From contig JAGI01000002.1 in NCBI GenBank assembly GCA_000526575.1, positions 2,046,001 through 2,110,000 on the forward strand: a stretch of 64,000 bases of DNA. Reading direction: 5' to 3'. This stretch comes from Clostridium sp. 12(A) (GTDB lineage: Bacteria > Bacillota > Clostridia > Lachnospirales > Lachnospiraceae). Position numbers and translations under genes: made by a program. Positions 35,940 to 46,550 of this stretch are shown one piece after another. Below the pieces are notes generated by a model that worked only from the letters and a program-made list of their open reading frames with translations, ran no database searches and was not told the origin of the DNA. Positions within the stretch are counted from its first letter, which is position 1; each line of letters opens with the position of its first letter.

Positions 35940-37094
35940 TTACCCTCTCTGGTAGCGTCTGAGAATCGGAAGCAGTTCCTTTAGTGTATCGATACAGGTA
36001 TCTACCTCATCCTTTGTGCTAAAAACTCCAAAGCTGAATCGTAGGGTGGAATCAAGAAGCTCTTTTTTCACACCGATTCCCACCAGAGTTCCGCTGACTC
36101 CCGGATGATTGGAAGAGCAGGCAGATCCTGAGGAAACATAAATCCCCTTATCTTCCAGTGCATGAAGGAGAACCTCGCTTCGTATCCCAAGAAAGCTGGC
36201 ACTGACGATCTGAGGGGATGATAAGTTTCCTTTTTGACTATTGACAGTAACTCCATCAATTTCCTGAAGCCGTTCTATCATATAATCCTTTAATTCAGTC
36301 ATGGCGCTCATCTTTTTCTCATGGTCTGTATACATGAATTTGGCTGCCACACCAAATCCAGCTACTCCAGGAACATTCTCTGTTCCTGCCCGTAACCCTC
36401 TTTGCTGACCGCCTCCGTAAATCAATGGACGGATTTTAACTCTTGGGTCAATGTATAAAAAACCAATTCCTTTTGGTCCGTGAATCTTATGGGAACTAAC
36501 AGATAATAAATCAATTCCCTGCCGTTTCGGCCGGATAACAAACTTACCATATGCCTGTATGGCATCCACATGAAAAAGAATGGATGGATTCTTCTTCTTA
36601 ATTACCTTTGATATGGCTTCCACAGGTGCTACCGCACCAATTTCATTGTTCACGTACATGACAGAAACCAATATAGTCTCCGGACGGATAGCCTGTTCCA
36701 GCTCCTCTAAGGATATATTTCCATTGCCATCGACAGAAAGATAAGTAACGGTAAATCCCCGTTCCTCTAAATATGCCAAAGGATTATATACGGAAGGGTG
36801 TTCAATCCCTGTGCTTATAATGTGGTTTCCAGACCGCTTATTGGCCATGGCAGTCCCAATAAGAGCCATATTGTTGGACTCAGAGCCACCTGAGGTAAAT
36901 AAGATATCCTTTGGGGCAACCTTTAAGGTGTCGGCTATGATTTCTGCCGCCTCTTTTACATACTGCTCTGCAATCATCCCTTTTCTATGCTTTGCAGAGG
37001 GATTTCCGTAATCCTCTGTCATAACCTTAAGGACGATGTCTTTTACCGGCTCCAGCACTTTGGTTGACGCCGCATTATCAAAATAAACTTCCAT
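35940..37094 (-). CDS. Cysteine desulfurase (NifS/IscS family)
   Basis: The 384-residue PLP enzyme starts with VYFDNAASTKVLEPV. The cofactor lysine is K203 in SVSSHKIHGPKG; the sulfur-accepting cysteine is C326 in SSGSACSSNHPGVSGTL. It converts cysteine to alanine and holds a persulfide. Its gene immediately precedes thiI on the same strand, as in many Firmicutes (the nifZ-thiI arrangement of B. subtilis), so its main partner is probably ThiI. Confidence 0.95.
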   Translation of the reverse strand: MEVYFDNAASTKVLEPVKDIVLKVMTEDYGNPSAKHRKGMIAEQYVKEAAEIIADTLKVAPKDILFTSGGSESNNMALIGTAMANKRSGNHIISTGIEHPSVYNPLAYLEERGFTVTYLSVDGNGNISLEELEQAIRPETILVSVMYVNNEIGAVAPVEAISKVIKKKNPSILFHVDAIQAYGKFVIRPKRQGIDLLSVSSHKIHGPKGIGFLYIDPRVKIRPLIYGGGQQRGLRAGTENVPGVAGFGVAAKFMYTDHEKKMSAMTELKDYMIERLQEIDGVTVNSQKGNLSSPQIVSASFLGIRSEVLLHALEDKGIYVSSGSACSSNHPGVSGTLVGIGVKKELLDSTLRFSFGVFSTKDEVDTCIDTLKELLPILRRYQRG

Positions 37095-37149
37095 GTGTGT
37101 TTCTCCTATTCCTCTAAAAACGGGATCCCCCGGAACGAGGAAGCTTTCT

Positions 37150-37887
37150 CTATGGTTCCAGTAAATAGGACAAGATCGACAAGACCGAAAGCCCTGCAGT
37201 TTCGGTTCTTAAAATCCGTTTCCCCAAGGTAACTGTCTTAGCCCCAAAGCTTTCAGAAAGTTCTATTTCCGAATCCTCAAAGCCGCCTTCCGGTCCTATA
37301 AAAATTCCTACGTTCATGCCAGGCTTTACCTGGGAAAGTATCTCCCTGGTCCGTTCCATGCCTTTTGCATTCTCAAAGGGAATCACGGTCACATCAAACT
37401 CTTTGGAAAAGACAATTGCCTCTTTTAAACTCTTAACGCCTGTCACTTCCGGAACAATGAGCCGCTTCGACTGCTTGGCAGCACTTTCTGAGACCGCATT
37501 CCAGCGGCGCAGCTTAGCTTCTTCCTTTTTCTTATCCAGTTTGACTACCGTACGTTTTGTTTCTACCGGCACGATCTCATAGGCACCAAGCTCTACCGCC
37601 TTTTGTATGATCAATTCCATCTTATCACCTTTTGGCAGCCCCTGAAATAGGGTAATCCTGGCTGGAAGCTCACGCCCTCCCTCTTCCACAGTCAAGATTC
37701 TTGCGGTAACCTCCTGGGATGTCACTGATGTGACCTCACATAAGTAGTCTTTATCCACTCCATTGCTTATGAGCACTTCTTCTCCTGCACCCATGCGCAG
37801 AACATTCTTTATATGGTTCACGTCAGGTCCAATAATCCTGATATGATCGTCTTCTACCTGATCCTGGTTGATAAAAAAGTGATACAT
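37150..37887 (-). CDS. rsmE: 16S rRNA m3U1498 methyltransferase RsmE
   Basis: The 245-residue protein begins MYHFFINQDQVEDDHIRIIG, with an N-terminal PUA-like domain, and has the SPOUT methyltransferase signatures RITLFQGLPKGDKMELIIQKAVELG, NVGIFIGPEGGFEDSEIELSESFG and VTLGKRILRTETAGLSVLSIL (the trefoil knot). It methylates U1498 of 16S rRNA. It follows prmA after 13 bases, the common prmA-rsmE order near dnaJ. Confidence 0.95.
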   Translation of the reverse strand: MYHFFINQDQVEDDHIRIIGPDVNHIKNVLRMGAGEEVLISNGVDKDYLCEVTSVTSQEVTARILTVEEGGRELPARITLFQGLPKGDKMELIIQKAVELGAYEIVPVETKRTVVKLDKKKEEAKLRRWNAVSESAAKQSKRLIVPEVTGVKSLKEAIVFSKEFDVTVIPFENAKGMERTREILSQVKPGMNVGIFIGPEGGFEDSEIELSESFGAKTVTLGKRILRTETAGLSVLSILSYLLEP

Positions 37888-37900
37888 TCTATCCCTCTTT

Positions 37901-38863
37901 CTACTTTTTCCTCACCGTTACAGAAACCCACTCACCCTGATAGGTAATTTCCACCAGCTCAAAGGCATCATTTTCTGCAAATGCTTTCTTTACTGCTTCT
38001 TCTTTCATATTAATGATACCGGAAGTGATAAAGATGGCACCTTTTTTCATATGAACCGGAATCTCTTTTTGAAGCAGGATTATGATATCGGCTAAGATGT
38101 TAGCTACCACCAGATCATAGGCTTCAAAACCAACTTCTGCCTTTACCGCTTCATCGTCGATGATATTGCCCTTTAAAACCTTGAATTTTTCCGGAGCAAT
38201 ATCATTGGCTTCCATATTCTCTTTTACCGCTACGATGGCATTCTCATCAAGATCGGTTCCGAATACTTCCTTTGCTCCCAGCTTTAAAGCAGTGATTCCA
38301 AGAATTCCGCTGCCGGTTCCTACGTCAAGAATTCTGGTTTCCGGAGTCACGTACTTTTTAAGCTGGCGGATGCAAAGCTGAGTTGTCTCATGCTGTCCGG
38401 TTCCGAAAGCAGTCCCTGGATCGATTTCAATTAAAAGCTTTTCCTTATGCTCCACTGGAATTTCTTCCCAGGTTGGCTTAATTAAAATATCATCCACGGT
38501 AAATGGCTTAAAATACTGTTTCCAGTTATTAATCCAGTCCTTGTCCTCTGTCTCGCTGGATTCAATGGTGCGGGCACCAAGATTCGTAAACATGGATAAC
38601 TCATCAAGACTTTCATCCACACGTTTTAACATCTCATCAATGTCAACATCTGAATCCGGGTCTAAATAAAAGCTTACTCTGGCAATCCCCTCATCTGGAG
38701 GAAGCTCTGGCAGGATGTCAATAAACATGCCTTTTGTCTCAGCTTCTGTAAGAGGCGTATTGTCTTCAATTTCAATTCCTTCTATTCCTATCTCATCAAA
38801 TGCGCTGCTGATTAAATCAACAGCTTCCGTTGTGGTAGTGAGTGTAAATTTTTTCCATCTCAT
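37901..38863 (-). CDS. prmA: Ribosomal protein L11 methyltransferase PrmA
   Basis: The 320-residue protein has the PrmA N-terminal domain (a region predicted to bind L11) and the SAM-binding domain: LLIEIDPGTAFGTGQHETTQLCIRQL, TRILDVGTGSGILGITALKLGA, and YDLVVANILADIIILLQKEI with the NILA catalytic-loop motif. It methylates ribosomal protein L11. It lies between a TSUP transporter gene and rsmE. Confidence 0.95.
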   Translation of the reverse strand: MRWKKFTLTTTTEAVDLISSAFDEIGIEGIEIEDNTPLTEAETKGMFIDILPELPPDEGIARVSFYLDPDSDVDIDEMLKRVDESLDELSMFTNLGARTIESSETEDKDWINNWKQYFKPFTVDDILIKPTWEEIPVEHKEKLLIEIDPGTAFGTGQHETTQLCIRQLKKYVTPETRILDVGTGSGILGITALKLGAKEVFGTDLDENAIVAVKENMEANDIAPEKFKVLKGNIIDDEAVKAEVGFEAYDLVVANILADIIILLQKEIPVHMKKGAIFITSGIINMKEEAVKKAFAENDAFELVEITYQGEWVSVTVRKK

Positions 38864-38875
38864 GCTTTTATTTAC

Positions 38876-39619
38876 CTATCCTTTTATAATTTTTATAAAC
38901 AGGCAGAGAAGCACCACAAAAACAACCGGGCGCACAATCTTCAAGCCGTTCTTTAGGACAAGGCCTGAACCAATGTAATGACCTGCAATACAGAAGATTC
39001 CGGATGCAAGTCCAAGAGGAATCAAGACCTTACCATTTATTAAAAATGTCACCAATGCTGCGATGTTTGATGACAGATTGATTACTTTTGTCGTTCCAGA
39101 TGCATTTCTTACATTCATCTTTGCAAGACCAGTCAGTAACAGCAGCAAAAAGGTGCCGGTACCAGGCCCGTAAAATCCATCGTAGCAGCCTACCACCAAC
39201 GCTGCTCCCATACTAATAAGAAGAGTCTTTCGCTCCGGAAGACTTTCTTCCTTTGTATCGCCTAAATTCTTATTCTTAAACACATAAAATGCTACTATGG
39301 GTAAGACCACCAACATCATGGTCTTTAATACCTGCTCACTGGCCAGCAAGGAAAGGTGTGCTCCTATGATAGAACCAATGATAGCACAGAAAGCAGACAA
39401 AAAAGATAGCTTCACATTGATAAATCCATTCTTTGCATATCGGGCCGTTGAAATAACCGTACCGAGAGTAGAACTCATCTTATTGGTTCCAAGTGCAATA
39501 TGTGGCGGTACCCCTGCTGCCAGATAAGCCGGCAGAGAAATCAGTCCTCCACCTCCAGCGATGGAATCTACAAATCCAGCCAGGAAAACGAGGGGACATA
39601 TGATCAAATATTGGTACAT
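38876..39619 (-). CDS. TSUP-family membrane transporter (TauE/SafE-like)
   Basis: From ATG 39619, after AGAAAGGAACC, the protein is about 247 residues with seven or eight hydrophobic helices. The TSUP motif is at the first helix (FLAGFVDSIAGGGGLISLPAYLAAGVPPHIALGTNKMSS in outline) and again after the loop (GCYDGFYGPGTGTFLLLLL). Proteins of this family move sulfite, sulfoacetate or other sulfur- or carbon-containing anions. The substrate is unknown. The gene precedes prmA by 12 bases but is not usually part of that cluster. Confidence 0.88.
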   Translation of the reverse strand: MYQYLIICPLVFLAGFVDSIAGGGGLISLPAYLAAGVPPHIALGTNKMSSTLGTVISTARYAKNGFINVKLSFLSAFCAIIGSIIGAHLSLLASEQVLKTMMLVVLPIVAFYVFKNKNLGDTKEESLPERKTLLISMGAALVVGCYDGFYGPGTGTFLLLLLTGLAKMNVRNASGTTKVINLSSNIAALVTFLINGKVLIPLGLASGIFCIAGHYIGSGLVLKNGLKIVRPVVFVVLLCLFIKIIKG

Positions 39620-39940
39620 ATGAGGGTTCCTTTCTTCTGTCAAAACTAAACCACATGATATCATAACATACAATGAAATGGGTTGCAAGCTTATAAAAAC
39701 ATGGATTTATGGAAGAATTTCCGGCTTAAAAAAAATATTTTAAAATTTTTTAAAAAAGATGCAATAAAAAACCTTCCTAGTGCATTAACTAATTGAACGG
39801 ATGAAAAGGACTTCTGTTTCATTCCCGGAACTAAGGCAAAAAACATATCAAGTAAACGAAATTCCTTGATGCATTACACCCCATCACACCCGCCTGAATG
39901 CCTGGTAATGAAGCAGAATCTATTTTCACAACATGCAACA
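39620..39940. other. Intergenic region, no gene seen
   Basis: An AT-rich stretch between the TSUP gene and the terminator at 39941. It contains homopolymer A/T runs (about 39728-39765) but no convincing frame with a ribosome site, and no structured RNA I recognise. It presumably holds the promoter of the TSUP-prmA-rsmE group. Confidence 0.5.
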
Positions 39941-40007
39941 AAAAAAGCAGAAGACAGATCTGATAATTGGAATCAATCCATGTTCAGATCTGTTTTCTGC
40001 TTTTTTT
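39941..40007 (-). terminator. Long intrinsic terminator after the cell-wall-binding protein gene
   Basis: AAAAAAGCAGAAGACAGATC (39941-39960) pairs with the complementary sequence ending at 40007 (TCAGATCTG, then TTTTCTGCTTTTTTT), with one bulge region. T runs flank both sides, so it can work in either direction. Confidence 0.8.
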
Positions 40008-40032
40008 ATATTCCAACCCATTTTCTTAAATC

Positions 40033-40596
40033 TTACTGCTTTAAGGCACCGTCCGCTCCTACAGAGTAACCATCGGGCGTAACGGTGTTGATTAACAGCC
40101 GGCCCAAAGAGCCGTCTGACATGGTATGAAAGTAATATGCTTTTCCATCTATGATCTGCCAGCCAATCCGCATAGACCCTAAGGTACCGTCATCCACTGG
40201 ATTTAAATAGTACCGGTTCCCATTCTGGTCCACATACCATCCCATAAGCAGATGGCCGCCCTGATCGAAGCGGTACCATCTGCTGTCAATGTATTTCCAG
40301 CTGTCAGAAGGCCAGGTACCATCTCCATACTGATACCACCAGCCTGCCGGACTGTAACGCCAGCCTCTTTCATAGCTGCGGCTGTCTGGGCCATCGTCGT
40401 CGTCATCTTCGTCGTCGTCCCAGCAGTCATAATGATTCGGTCCTTCCACCGGTCCCTGAAAACTGGTTCCGGAACCGTGAAAGCCTGGATATTTTCTTAC
40501 TGCCTGTGTCTCATCGGCTGCAGCACGCCCCGGAAACATTCCGGAAAGAAGCAGGAAGCATAATAAAAGCATAAACTTTCCCTGAATCTTCTTCAT
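40033..40596 (-). CDS. Secreted cell-wall-binding repeat protein
   Basis: The 187-residue protein has a Sec signal peptide (residues 1-about 27, ending GRAAAD). After a short acidic linker (a run of Asp/Glu around residues 60-72) it has aromatic choline-binding/glucan-binding-type repeats: YSPAGWWYQYGDGTWPSDSWKYID, SRWYRFDQGGHLLMGWYVDQNG and IIDGKAYYFHTMSDGSL. There is no enzymatic domain. It should attach to teichoic acid or other cell-wall polymers; the role is unknown. It lies downstream of dnaJ but with its own terminator. Confidence 0.85.
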   Translation of the reverse strand: MKKIQGKFMLLLCFLLLSGMFPGRAAADETQAVRKYPGFHGSGTSFQGPVEGPNHYDCWDDDEDDDDDGPDSRSYERGWRYSPAGWWYQYGDGTWPSDSWKYIDSRWYRFDQGGHLLMGWYVDQNGNRYYLNPVDDGTLGSMRIGWQIIDGKAYYFHTMSDGSLGRLLINTVTPDGYSVGADGALKQ

Positions 40597-40632
40597 TCCT
40601 AACCTTCCCCTTTACATGTATCCCCTGAAAAC

Positions 40633-41772
40633 CTATTTAAAGATTCCCTTTTTTTTATGTTTTTCCCCATCCGTGGTGCCATTCATGGCATCCTGGAAAT
40701 TCTTAAGGGCATCTTTTTGAGCTTCTGTGAGGCGCTCTGGAACCTGTACTACCAGCGTTACATAATGATCGCCGCGAACTGCTCTGTTTCTTAAGGAAGG
40801 AACTCCCTTTCCTTTTAAACGAACCTTGGTATCGGTCTGAGTTCCTGGTTTGATTTCGTAATCCATGTCGCCGTCAACGGTCTTAATTTTAATGGTACCG
40901 CCTAATGCTGCATTGACAAAGGAAATCGGTACGGTTGAGAAAATGCTGGTATCCTGACGCTTAAAGATAGGGTGATTGGACACAACAACCTCTACTAAAA
41001 GATCGCCTCTTTCTCCTCCATTAGTGCCTGGCTCTCCTTTGCTCTGTAAACGAATGGATTGGCCGTTATCAATTCCTGCGGGAACTGCAACACTGATTTT
41101 CTTTCTTTTTGTTATAAAACCAGTTCCATAACAATCTGGACATTTCTCCTTGATTACCTTACCAGTACCGCCACAATCGGGACAGGTCTGAACACTCTGA
41201 ACCTGACCGAAGAAGGACTGCTGGGTGTACATGATCTTACCTTTACCGTTACACTTGGTACAGGTAATGGGGGATGTTCCTGCCTTTGCGCCGCTTCCGT
41301 GACAAGTATTACATTCCTCTTTGAAATTAATTTCAATCTCTTTTTCGCAGCCAAAAATCGCCTCTTCAAAGGTAATACGGACGCTGGTTCTTACATTGGC
41401 TCCTCTGGCCGGACCATTGTACGCAGCGCCGCCTCTGGAACGGCCGCCGCCAAAGATATCTCCAAAAATATCTCCAAAGATATCTCCCATATCTGCTCCG
41501 CCAAAATCAAAGCCACCGAAACCGCCAGGTCCACCGCTGCCATCAAATGCTGCTGATCCAAACTGGTCATACTGACGTCTCTTATCAGGATCGCTTAATA
41601 CACTGTAAGCCTCAGAAGCCTGTTTAAACTTCTCTGCTGCCACAGCGTCCCCGGAATTTGTATCCGGATGGTATTTCTTAGCCAATGCCCTGTAAGCCTT
41701 CTTAATTGCTGCATCATCTGCATCTCTTGGAACGCCAAGGGTCTCATAATAATCTTTTTTACTCTCTGCCAT
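40633..41772 (-). CDS. dnaJ: Chaperone protein DnaJ
   Basis: From ATG 41772, downstream of AAAGGTAG, 379 residues. Domains in order: J domain with HPD ([10 protein letters not shown]), a Gly/Phe-rich linker ([26 protein letters not shown] in outline), four CxxCxGxG zinc-finger repeats ([39 protein letters not shown]) and the C-terminal substrate-binding region. It stimulates DnaK ATPase and delivers substrates. An in-frame start at 41790 is possible but has no site. Hairpins between dnaK and dnaJ could reduce its expression relative to dnaK. Confidence 0.97.
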   Translation of the reverse strand: MAESKKDYYETLGVPRDADDAAIKKAYRALAKKYHPDTNSGDAVAAEKFKQASEAYSVLSDPDKRRQYDQFGSAAFDGSGGPGGFGGFDFGGADMGDIFGDIFGDIFGGGRSRGGAAYNGPARGANVRTSVRITFEEAIFGCEKEIEINFKEECNTCHGSGAKAGTSPITCTKCNGKGKIMYTQQSFFGQVQSVQTCPDCGGTGKVIKEKCPDCYGTGFITKRKKISVAVPAGIDNGQSIRLQSKGEPGTNGGERGDLLVEVVVSNHPIFKRQDTSIFSTVPISFVNAALGGTIKIKTVDGDMDYEIKPGTQTDTKVRLKGKGVPSLRNRAVRGDHYVTLVVQVPERLTEAQKDALKNFQDAMNGTTDGEKHKKKGIFK

Positions 41773-41800
41773 CTTAGGTCTACCTTTCATAAACTAAGGA

Positions 41801-41865
41801 AGCCCGGCAGGACATCTCCTGCCGAACATAAGAGCCCAAACTGTAAGCTACGTTTTTACCGGGCT
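41801..41865 (-). repeat. Nested hairpin in the dnaK-dnaJ spacer
   Basis: CGGCAGGA (41805-41812) pairs with TCCTGCCG (41817-41824) around a 4-base loop. As an alternative AGCCCGG (41801-41807) can pair with CCGGGCT (41859-41865). It lies about 30 bases before the dnaJ start. Confidence 0.6.
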
Positions 41866-41891
41866 ATACAAAAGAACTCATGCCTGCGGAA

Positions 41892-41917
41892 AAAGTGCTG
41901 TATCGCTACAACACTTT
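41892..41917 (-). terminator. Hairpin with T run after dnaK, possible attenuator
   Basis: AAAGTGCTGTA (41892-41902) pairs with TACAACACTTT (41907-41917) except for one mismatch; the minus strand continues with TTTTTCC. It could stop part of the dnaK transcripts before dnaJ. Confidence 0.6.
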
Positions 41918-41948
41918 CTCCAAAGCCCTGTCAACTGACCAGACTATT

Positions 41949-43817
<1,869 letters not shown>

Positions 43818-43862
43818 TTATGAAACAAATGTAACATGTTTTCAGATTTTTATATTTTATTA

Positions 43863-44504
43863 TTAATTAGCTACCTGTACCATGGAATGTCTCACCACAG
43901 TATCCCGGTAGGTATAACCTTTTAAAAGTTCCTGTGCAACTACATTCTCTCCCAGAGATTCATCTTCCATGTGCATCACTGCATTATGGAAATCTGGATC
44001 AAATGGCTGGCCAACTGCTTCAATTGGCTTTACTCCTGCTTCTTCCAGAGATTTCATAAGCTGTTTGTAAATCTTTTCCATGCCTTCAGCAAATGCAGAT
44101 CCCTTTTCCTCTTCCGGAATGGCTGCAAGGCCTCGTTCAAAATTGTCAACAACGGGAAGGATTCGTTCAATGATATCCTTTGCCCCGATTTCAAACATGG
44201 CTGACTTTTCTTTTTCTGTTCTCTTTCTGAAGTTATCAAATTCTGCCATACTCCTCTGGAGACGGTCTGTCAGTTCCTCGATTTTTTCATCCTTTGGATC
44301 CGGCTTATCTTTTTTCTTACCAAAGAAGCCTTTCTTTGCAGTATCGCCTTTTGTGCTTCCTTCTTCGTTCTGCCCGTTCTCAGATGCAGTCTCTTCTGCT
44401 GTGGGCTCTGTGCCTTCTATCTCATTTTCAGCGGAAACGGCATCTTCCTCATTCAAAATCTCATCTGCCAGTTTTTCCTCTGTTTTCACATCTTCCATGC
44501 TCAA
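43863..44504 (-). CDS. grpE: Nucleotide exchange factor GrpE
   Basis: The 213-residue protein starts with an acidic, low-complexity N-terminus, followed by a long coiled coil (KIEELTDRLQRSMAEFDNFRKRTEKEKSAMFEIGAKDIIERILPVVDNFERGL in outline) and a C-terminal beta domain (VGQPFDPDFHNAVMHMEDESLGENVVAQELLKGYTYRDTVVRHSMVQVAN ends it). It releases ADP from DnaK. The start is TTG 44504 with AAGGG at good spacing; ATG 44498 is an alternative. It follows hrcA by 11 bases. Confidence 0.95.
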   Translation of the reverse strand: MSMEDVKTEEKLADEILNEEDAVSAENEIEGTEPTAEETASENGQNEEGSTKGDTAKKGFFGKKKDKPDPKDEKIEELTDRLQRSMAEFDNFRKRTEKEKSAMFEIGAKDIIERILPVVDNFERGLAAIPEEEKGSAFAEGMEKIYKQLMKSLEEAGVKPIEAVGQPFDPDFHNAVMHMEDESLGENVVAQELLKGYTYRDTVVRHSMVQVAN

Positions 44505-44515
44505 TGTTCTTACCC

Positions 44516-45565
44516 TTACCTTTCATCTTTTTTCAATATCACATCAAGCTGCGTCATTAAATTGCGCAGAGTACTGAGAACCTTCTCATAATCCATTCGC
44601 TTAGGGCCGATGATTCCAATGGTTCCTCGTAACCCTTCCCCAAGCTCGTAATTGGCTGTTACAATGCTGCAGTCCTTCATATCCTTAACCGGTGCTTCAT
44701 CTCCGATATAAACCTGGATACCGGAATTGCTTTCCGAGTCATTGACATCATCAACCAGCTCCTGCAAAAGCTCCTTTTGCTCCAGAGTTCCAAGAAGTCT
44801 GCTTGCCTTATCTCCCTCGCTCAGCTCCGGATATTTAAAAATATTAGTAGTTCCGCTGGTATAAATCTGTAAATCCTCATCATCTGCCCGAATGGCTGCT
44901 GCCACCTCGGTCAGTACCCGGTCAACCACTTCACTGTGATGGCCTGCCTGAACCTTTAACCTGCTGATCACTTCCAGATTAATCTCTTCTATGGTCAGTC
45001 CGTTTAAGGCACTATTTAAAAGAATGTTTAGATTTAACAATCCTTCGTCATCCAGTTCCTTATCGATGGGAATCATGGTGTTCTTAATAATATTGCCTTC
45101 AATGACAATCACCACCAGAAGCTTTCCTTCATCTACCTTTGACAGCTGGATAAACTTTAGCTTATTCCGCTGATACTGAGGAGCGCTGATCATAGCCGCA
45201 TAGTTGGTATTCTGAGCCAGAAGCTTTGCCATCTGCTTTAACATAAGCTCTACACGGTCTACTCTCTTTAGCATCATATCTTTGATTTCTGTTACTTCTT
45301 CTTCCTTTTCCAGCATGATCTGATCCACATAGAATCGGTATCCCCTGTCGGAAGGAATTCTTCCTGCTGAAGTATGAGGCTGAACAATGTAGCCCAGTTC
45401 CTCTAAATCAGACATCTCATTACGGATTGTGGCGGAGCTTAAATTCAAATCCGTATACTTTGATATGGTTCGGGATCCAACCGGTTCTCCGGTTTCCAGA
45501 TAAGTTTTAATGATGGCCTTTAATATGGTTATCTTCCGCTCATCCAGCTGATCTTTATCCTTCAA
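44516..45565 (-). CDS. hrcA: Heat-inducible transcription repressor HrcA
   Basis: The 349-residue protein has the N-terminal winged helix of HrcA (ITILKAIIKTYLETGEPVGSRTISKYTDLNLSSATIRNEMSDLEELGYIVQPHTSAGRIPSDRGYRFYV in outline) and the C-terminal GAF-like and dimerisation parts. The start is TTG 45565 after AAAGGAGAG. It binds the CIRCE element (45605-45631) just upstream of its own gene and represses the operon, with activity depending on GroEL in studied species. Confidence 0.97.
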   Translation of the reverse strand: MKDKDQLDERKITILKAIIKTYLETGEPVGSRTISKYTDLNLSSATIRNEMSDLEELGYIVQPHTSAGRIPSDRGYRFYVDQIMLEKEEEVTEIKDMMLKRVDRVELMLKQMAKLLAQNTNYAAMISAPQYQRNKLKFIQLSKVDEGKLLVVIVIEGNIIKNTMIPIDKELDDEGLLNLNILLNSALNGLTIEEINLEVISRLKVQAGHHSEVVDRVLTEVAAAIRADDEDLQIYTSGTTNIFKYPELSEGDKASRLLGTLEQKELLQELVDDVNDSESNSGIQVYIGDEAPVKDMKDCSIVTANYELGEGLRGTIGIIGPKRMDYEKVLSTLRNLMTQLDVILKKDER

Positions 45566-45604
45566 ACTGCCACTCTCCTTTCTTAATGCTTTATTAGTGC
45601 TTTG

Positions 45605-45631
45605 TTAGCACTCAACGTTTGGGAGTGCTAA
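45605..45631 (-). promoter_or_regulatory. CIRCE operator
   Basis: TTAGCACTC (45605-45613), 9 bases, GAGTGCTAA (45623-45631) is an exact match to the CIRCE consensus. It lies 40 bases upstream of the hrcA start and downstream of the promoter, ideal for HrcA repression. Confidence 0.98.
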
Positions 45632-45645
45632 CATCTTCTTTTCAT

Positions 45646-45674
45646 AATATATGCTTTTTTTCTACATTTGTCAA
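45646..45674 (-). promoter_or_regulatory. Sigma-A promoter of the hrcA-grpE-dnaK-dnaJ operon
   Basis: On the minus strand TTGACA (45669-45674), 17 bases, TATATT (45646-45651). The start site would fall close to the CIRCE element. Confidence 0.88.
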
Positions 45675-45744
45675 TACATTCCTATAAAAAAAATACGTTA
45701 AGTTTTTATGACTACTTTCTACAATTTTAAACATAGTACAAGCA

Positions 45745-45801
45745 TATATTACAAAGGTGTTGACATTTTTTTCTTGACTTTTAACACTTTTGTAATATAA
45801 T
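45745..45801 (+). promoter_or_regulatory. Promoter of the first 3D-domain gene inside a long inverted repeat
   Basis: TTGACT (45774-45779), 16 bases, TATAAT (45796-45801). A 17-base inverted repeat with one mismatch (TATATTACAAAGGTGTT at 45745-45761 and AACACTTTTGTAATATA at 45783-45799) encloses the -35 and covers most of the -10, a layout that suggests a dimeric regulator. A second -35-like TTGACA is at 45760-45765. Confidence 0.65.
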
Positions 45802-45842
45802 AGTAAATGATACACCATAACAACACGATTGCGAGGTAAATC

Positions 45843-46400
45843 ATGAAGCGTTTTTCAGGTAAGCTACGAATCACAGGACTCCTGACAATCCTTTGTATTC
45901 TGCTGTTATCTACGTCTGCAATGGCAGATGAAGCTGCTGGTAAAGAACAGACTACAGCGGATGCACAGTCCGGGAGTGTCCAAACGATAAAAAGTGATGC
46001 CAAATCCGAGAGTGGTACTGAGGAGACAAAAAACTCAGAGGAAATCGGACCTGGTATTAAAAAAGAAACAGAACCGCAAGAGACAGAGCCAACTGGACCT
46101 GTTTTTGAAAAAGGAGCATCACTGGGACTTTTTTCTGCGACTGCATATTGCCCCAGCAAAAGCGGAAAAATCGGCCGGACCTACTCCGGTACTACACCAA
46201 GAGCACAGCATACCTTGTCTGCGGATCTTACAATTTTGCCAATCGGCACTATGGTCATGATCGATGACGTCATCTATACTGTGGAGGATACTGGAAGCGG
46301 AATCAGAGGAAATAAGGTTGATATCTACTTTGGAAGCCGGGAAGAAGCCCTAAACTTCGGCAGACAGACAAAAGAGATTTTTGCAGTGAATGTAAAATAA
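45843..46400 (+). CDS. Secreted 3D-domain protein
   Basis: The 185-residue protein has a signal peptide (residues 1-about 28, ending TSAMADE), a Ser/Thr/Glu-rich linker and a C-terminal 3D domain: LGLFSATAYCPSKSG, a PRAQHTLSADLTILPIGTMVMIDDVIYTVEDTGSGIRGNKVDIYF region with the three conserved aspartates, and EIFAVNV at the end. 3D domains occur in murein hydrolases of the MltA/YocH/resuscitation-factor type, so it is probably a peptidoglycan-active lytic transglycosylase. GAGGTAAATC precedes the ATG. It is a single-gene unit on the plus strand. Confidence 0.87.
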   Translation: MKRFSGKLRITGLLTILCILLLSTSAMADEAAGKEQTTADAQSGSVQTIKSDAKSESGTEETKNSEEIGPGIKKETEPQETEPTGPVFEKGASLGLFSATAYCPSKSGKIGRTYSGTTPRAQHTLSADLTILPIGTMVMIDDVIYTVEDTGSGIRGNKVDIYFGSREEALNFGRQTKEIFAVNVK

Positions 46401-46414
46401 TACATGTCCAAATG

Positions 46415-46459
46415 GCGCCCAGATAAGCGATTTAATTTCGCTTTCTGAGGTGCTTTTTT
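46415..46459 (+). terminator. Intrinsic terminator after the first 3D-domain gene
   Basis: GCGCC-CAGA-TAAGCGA pairs with TCGCTT-TCTG-AGGTGC, with small bulges, and is followed by TTTTTT (46454-46459). Confidence 0.75.
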
Positions 46460-46550
46460 GATGTCCAAAATTATCTCCCCTAATAGTATGAAATAAGTTA
46501 GCCTTGACTTTTCTGGAAAAATATGTAAAATGAATACTTGTACCTCATTT

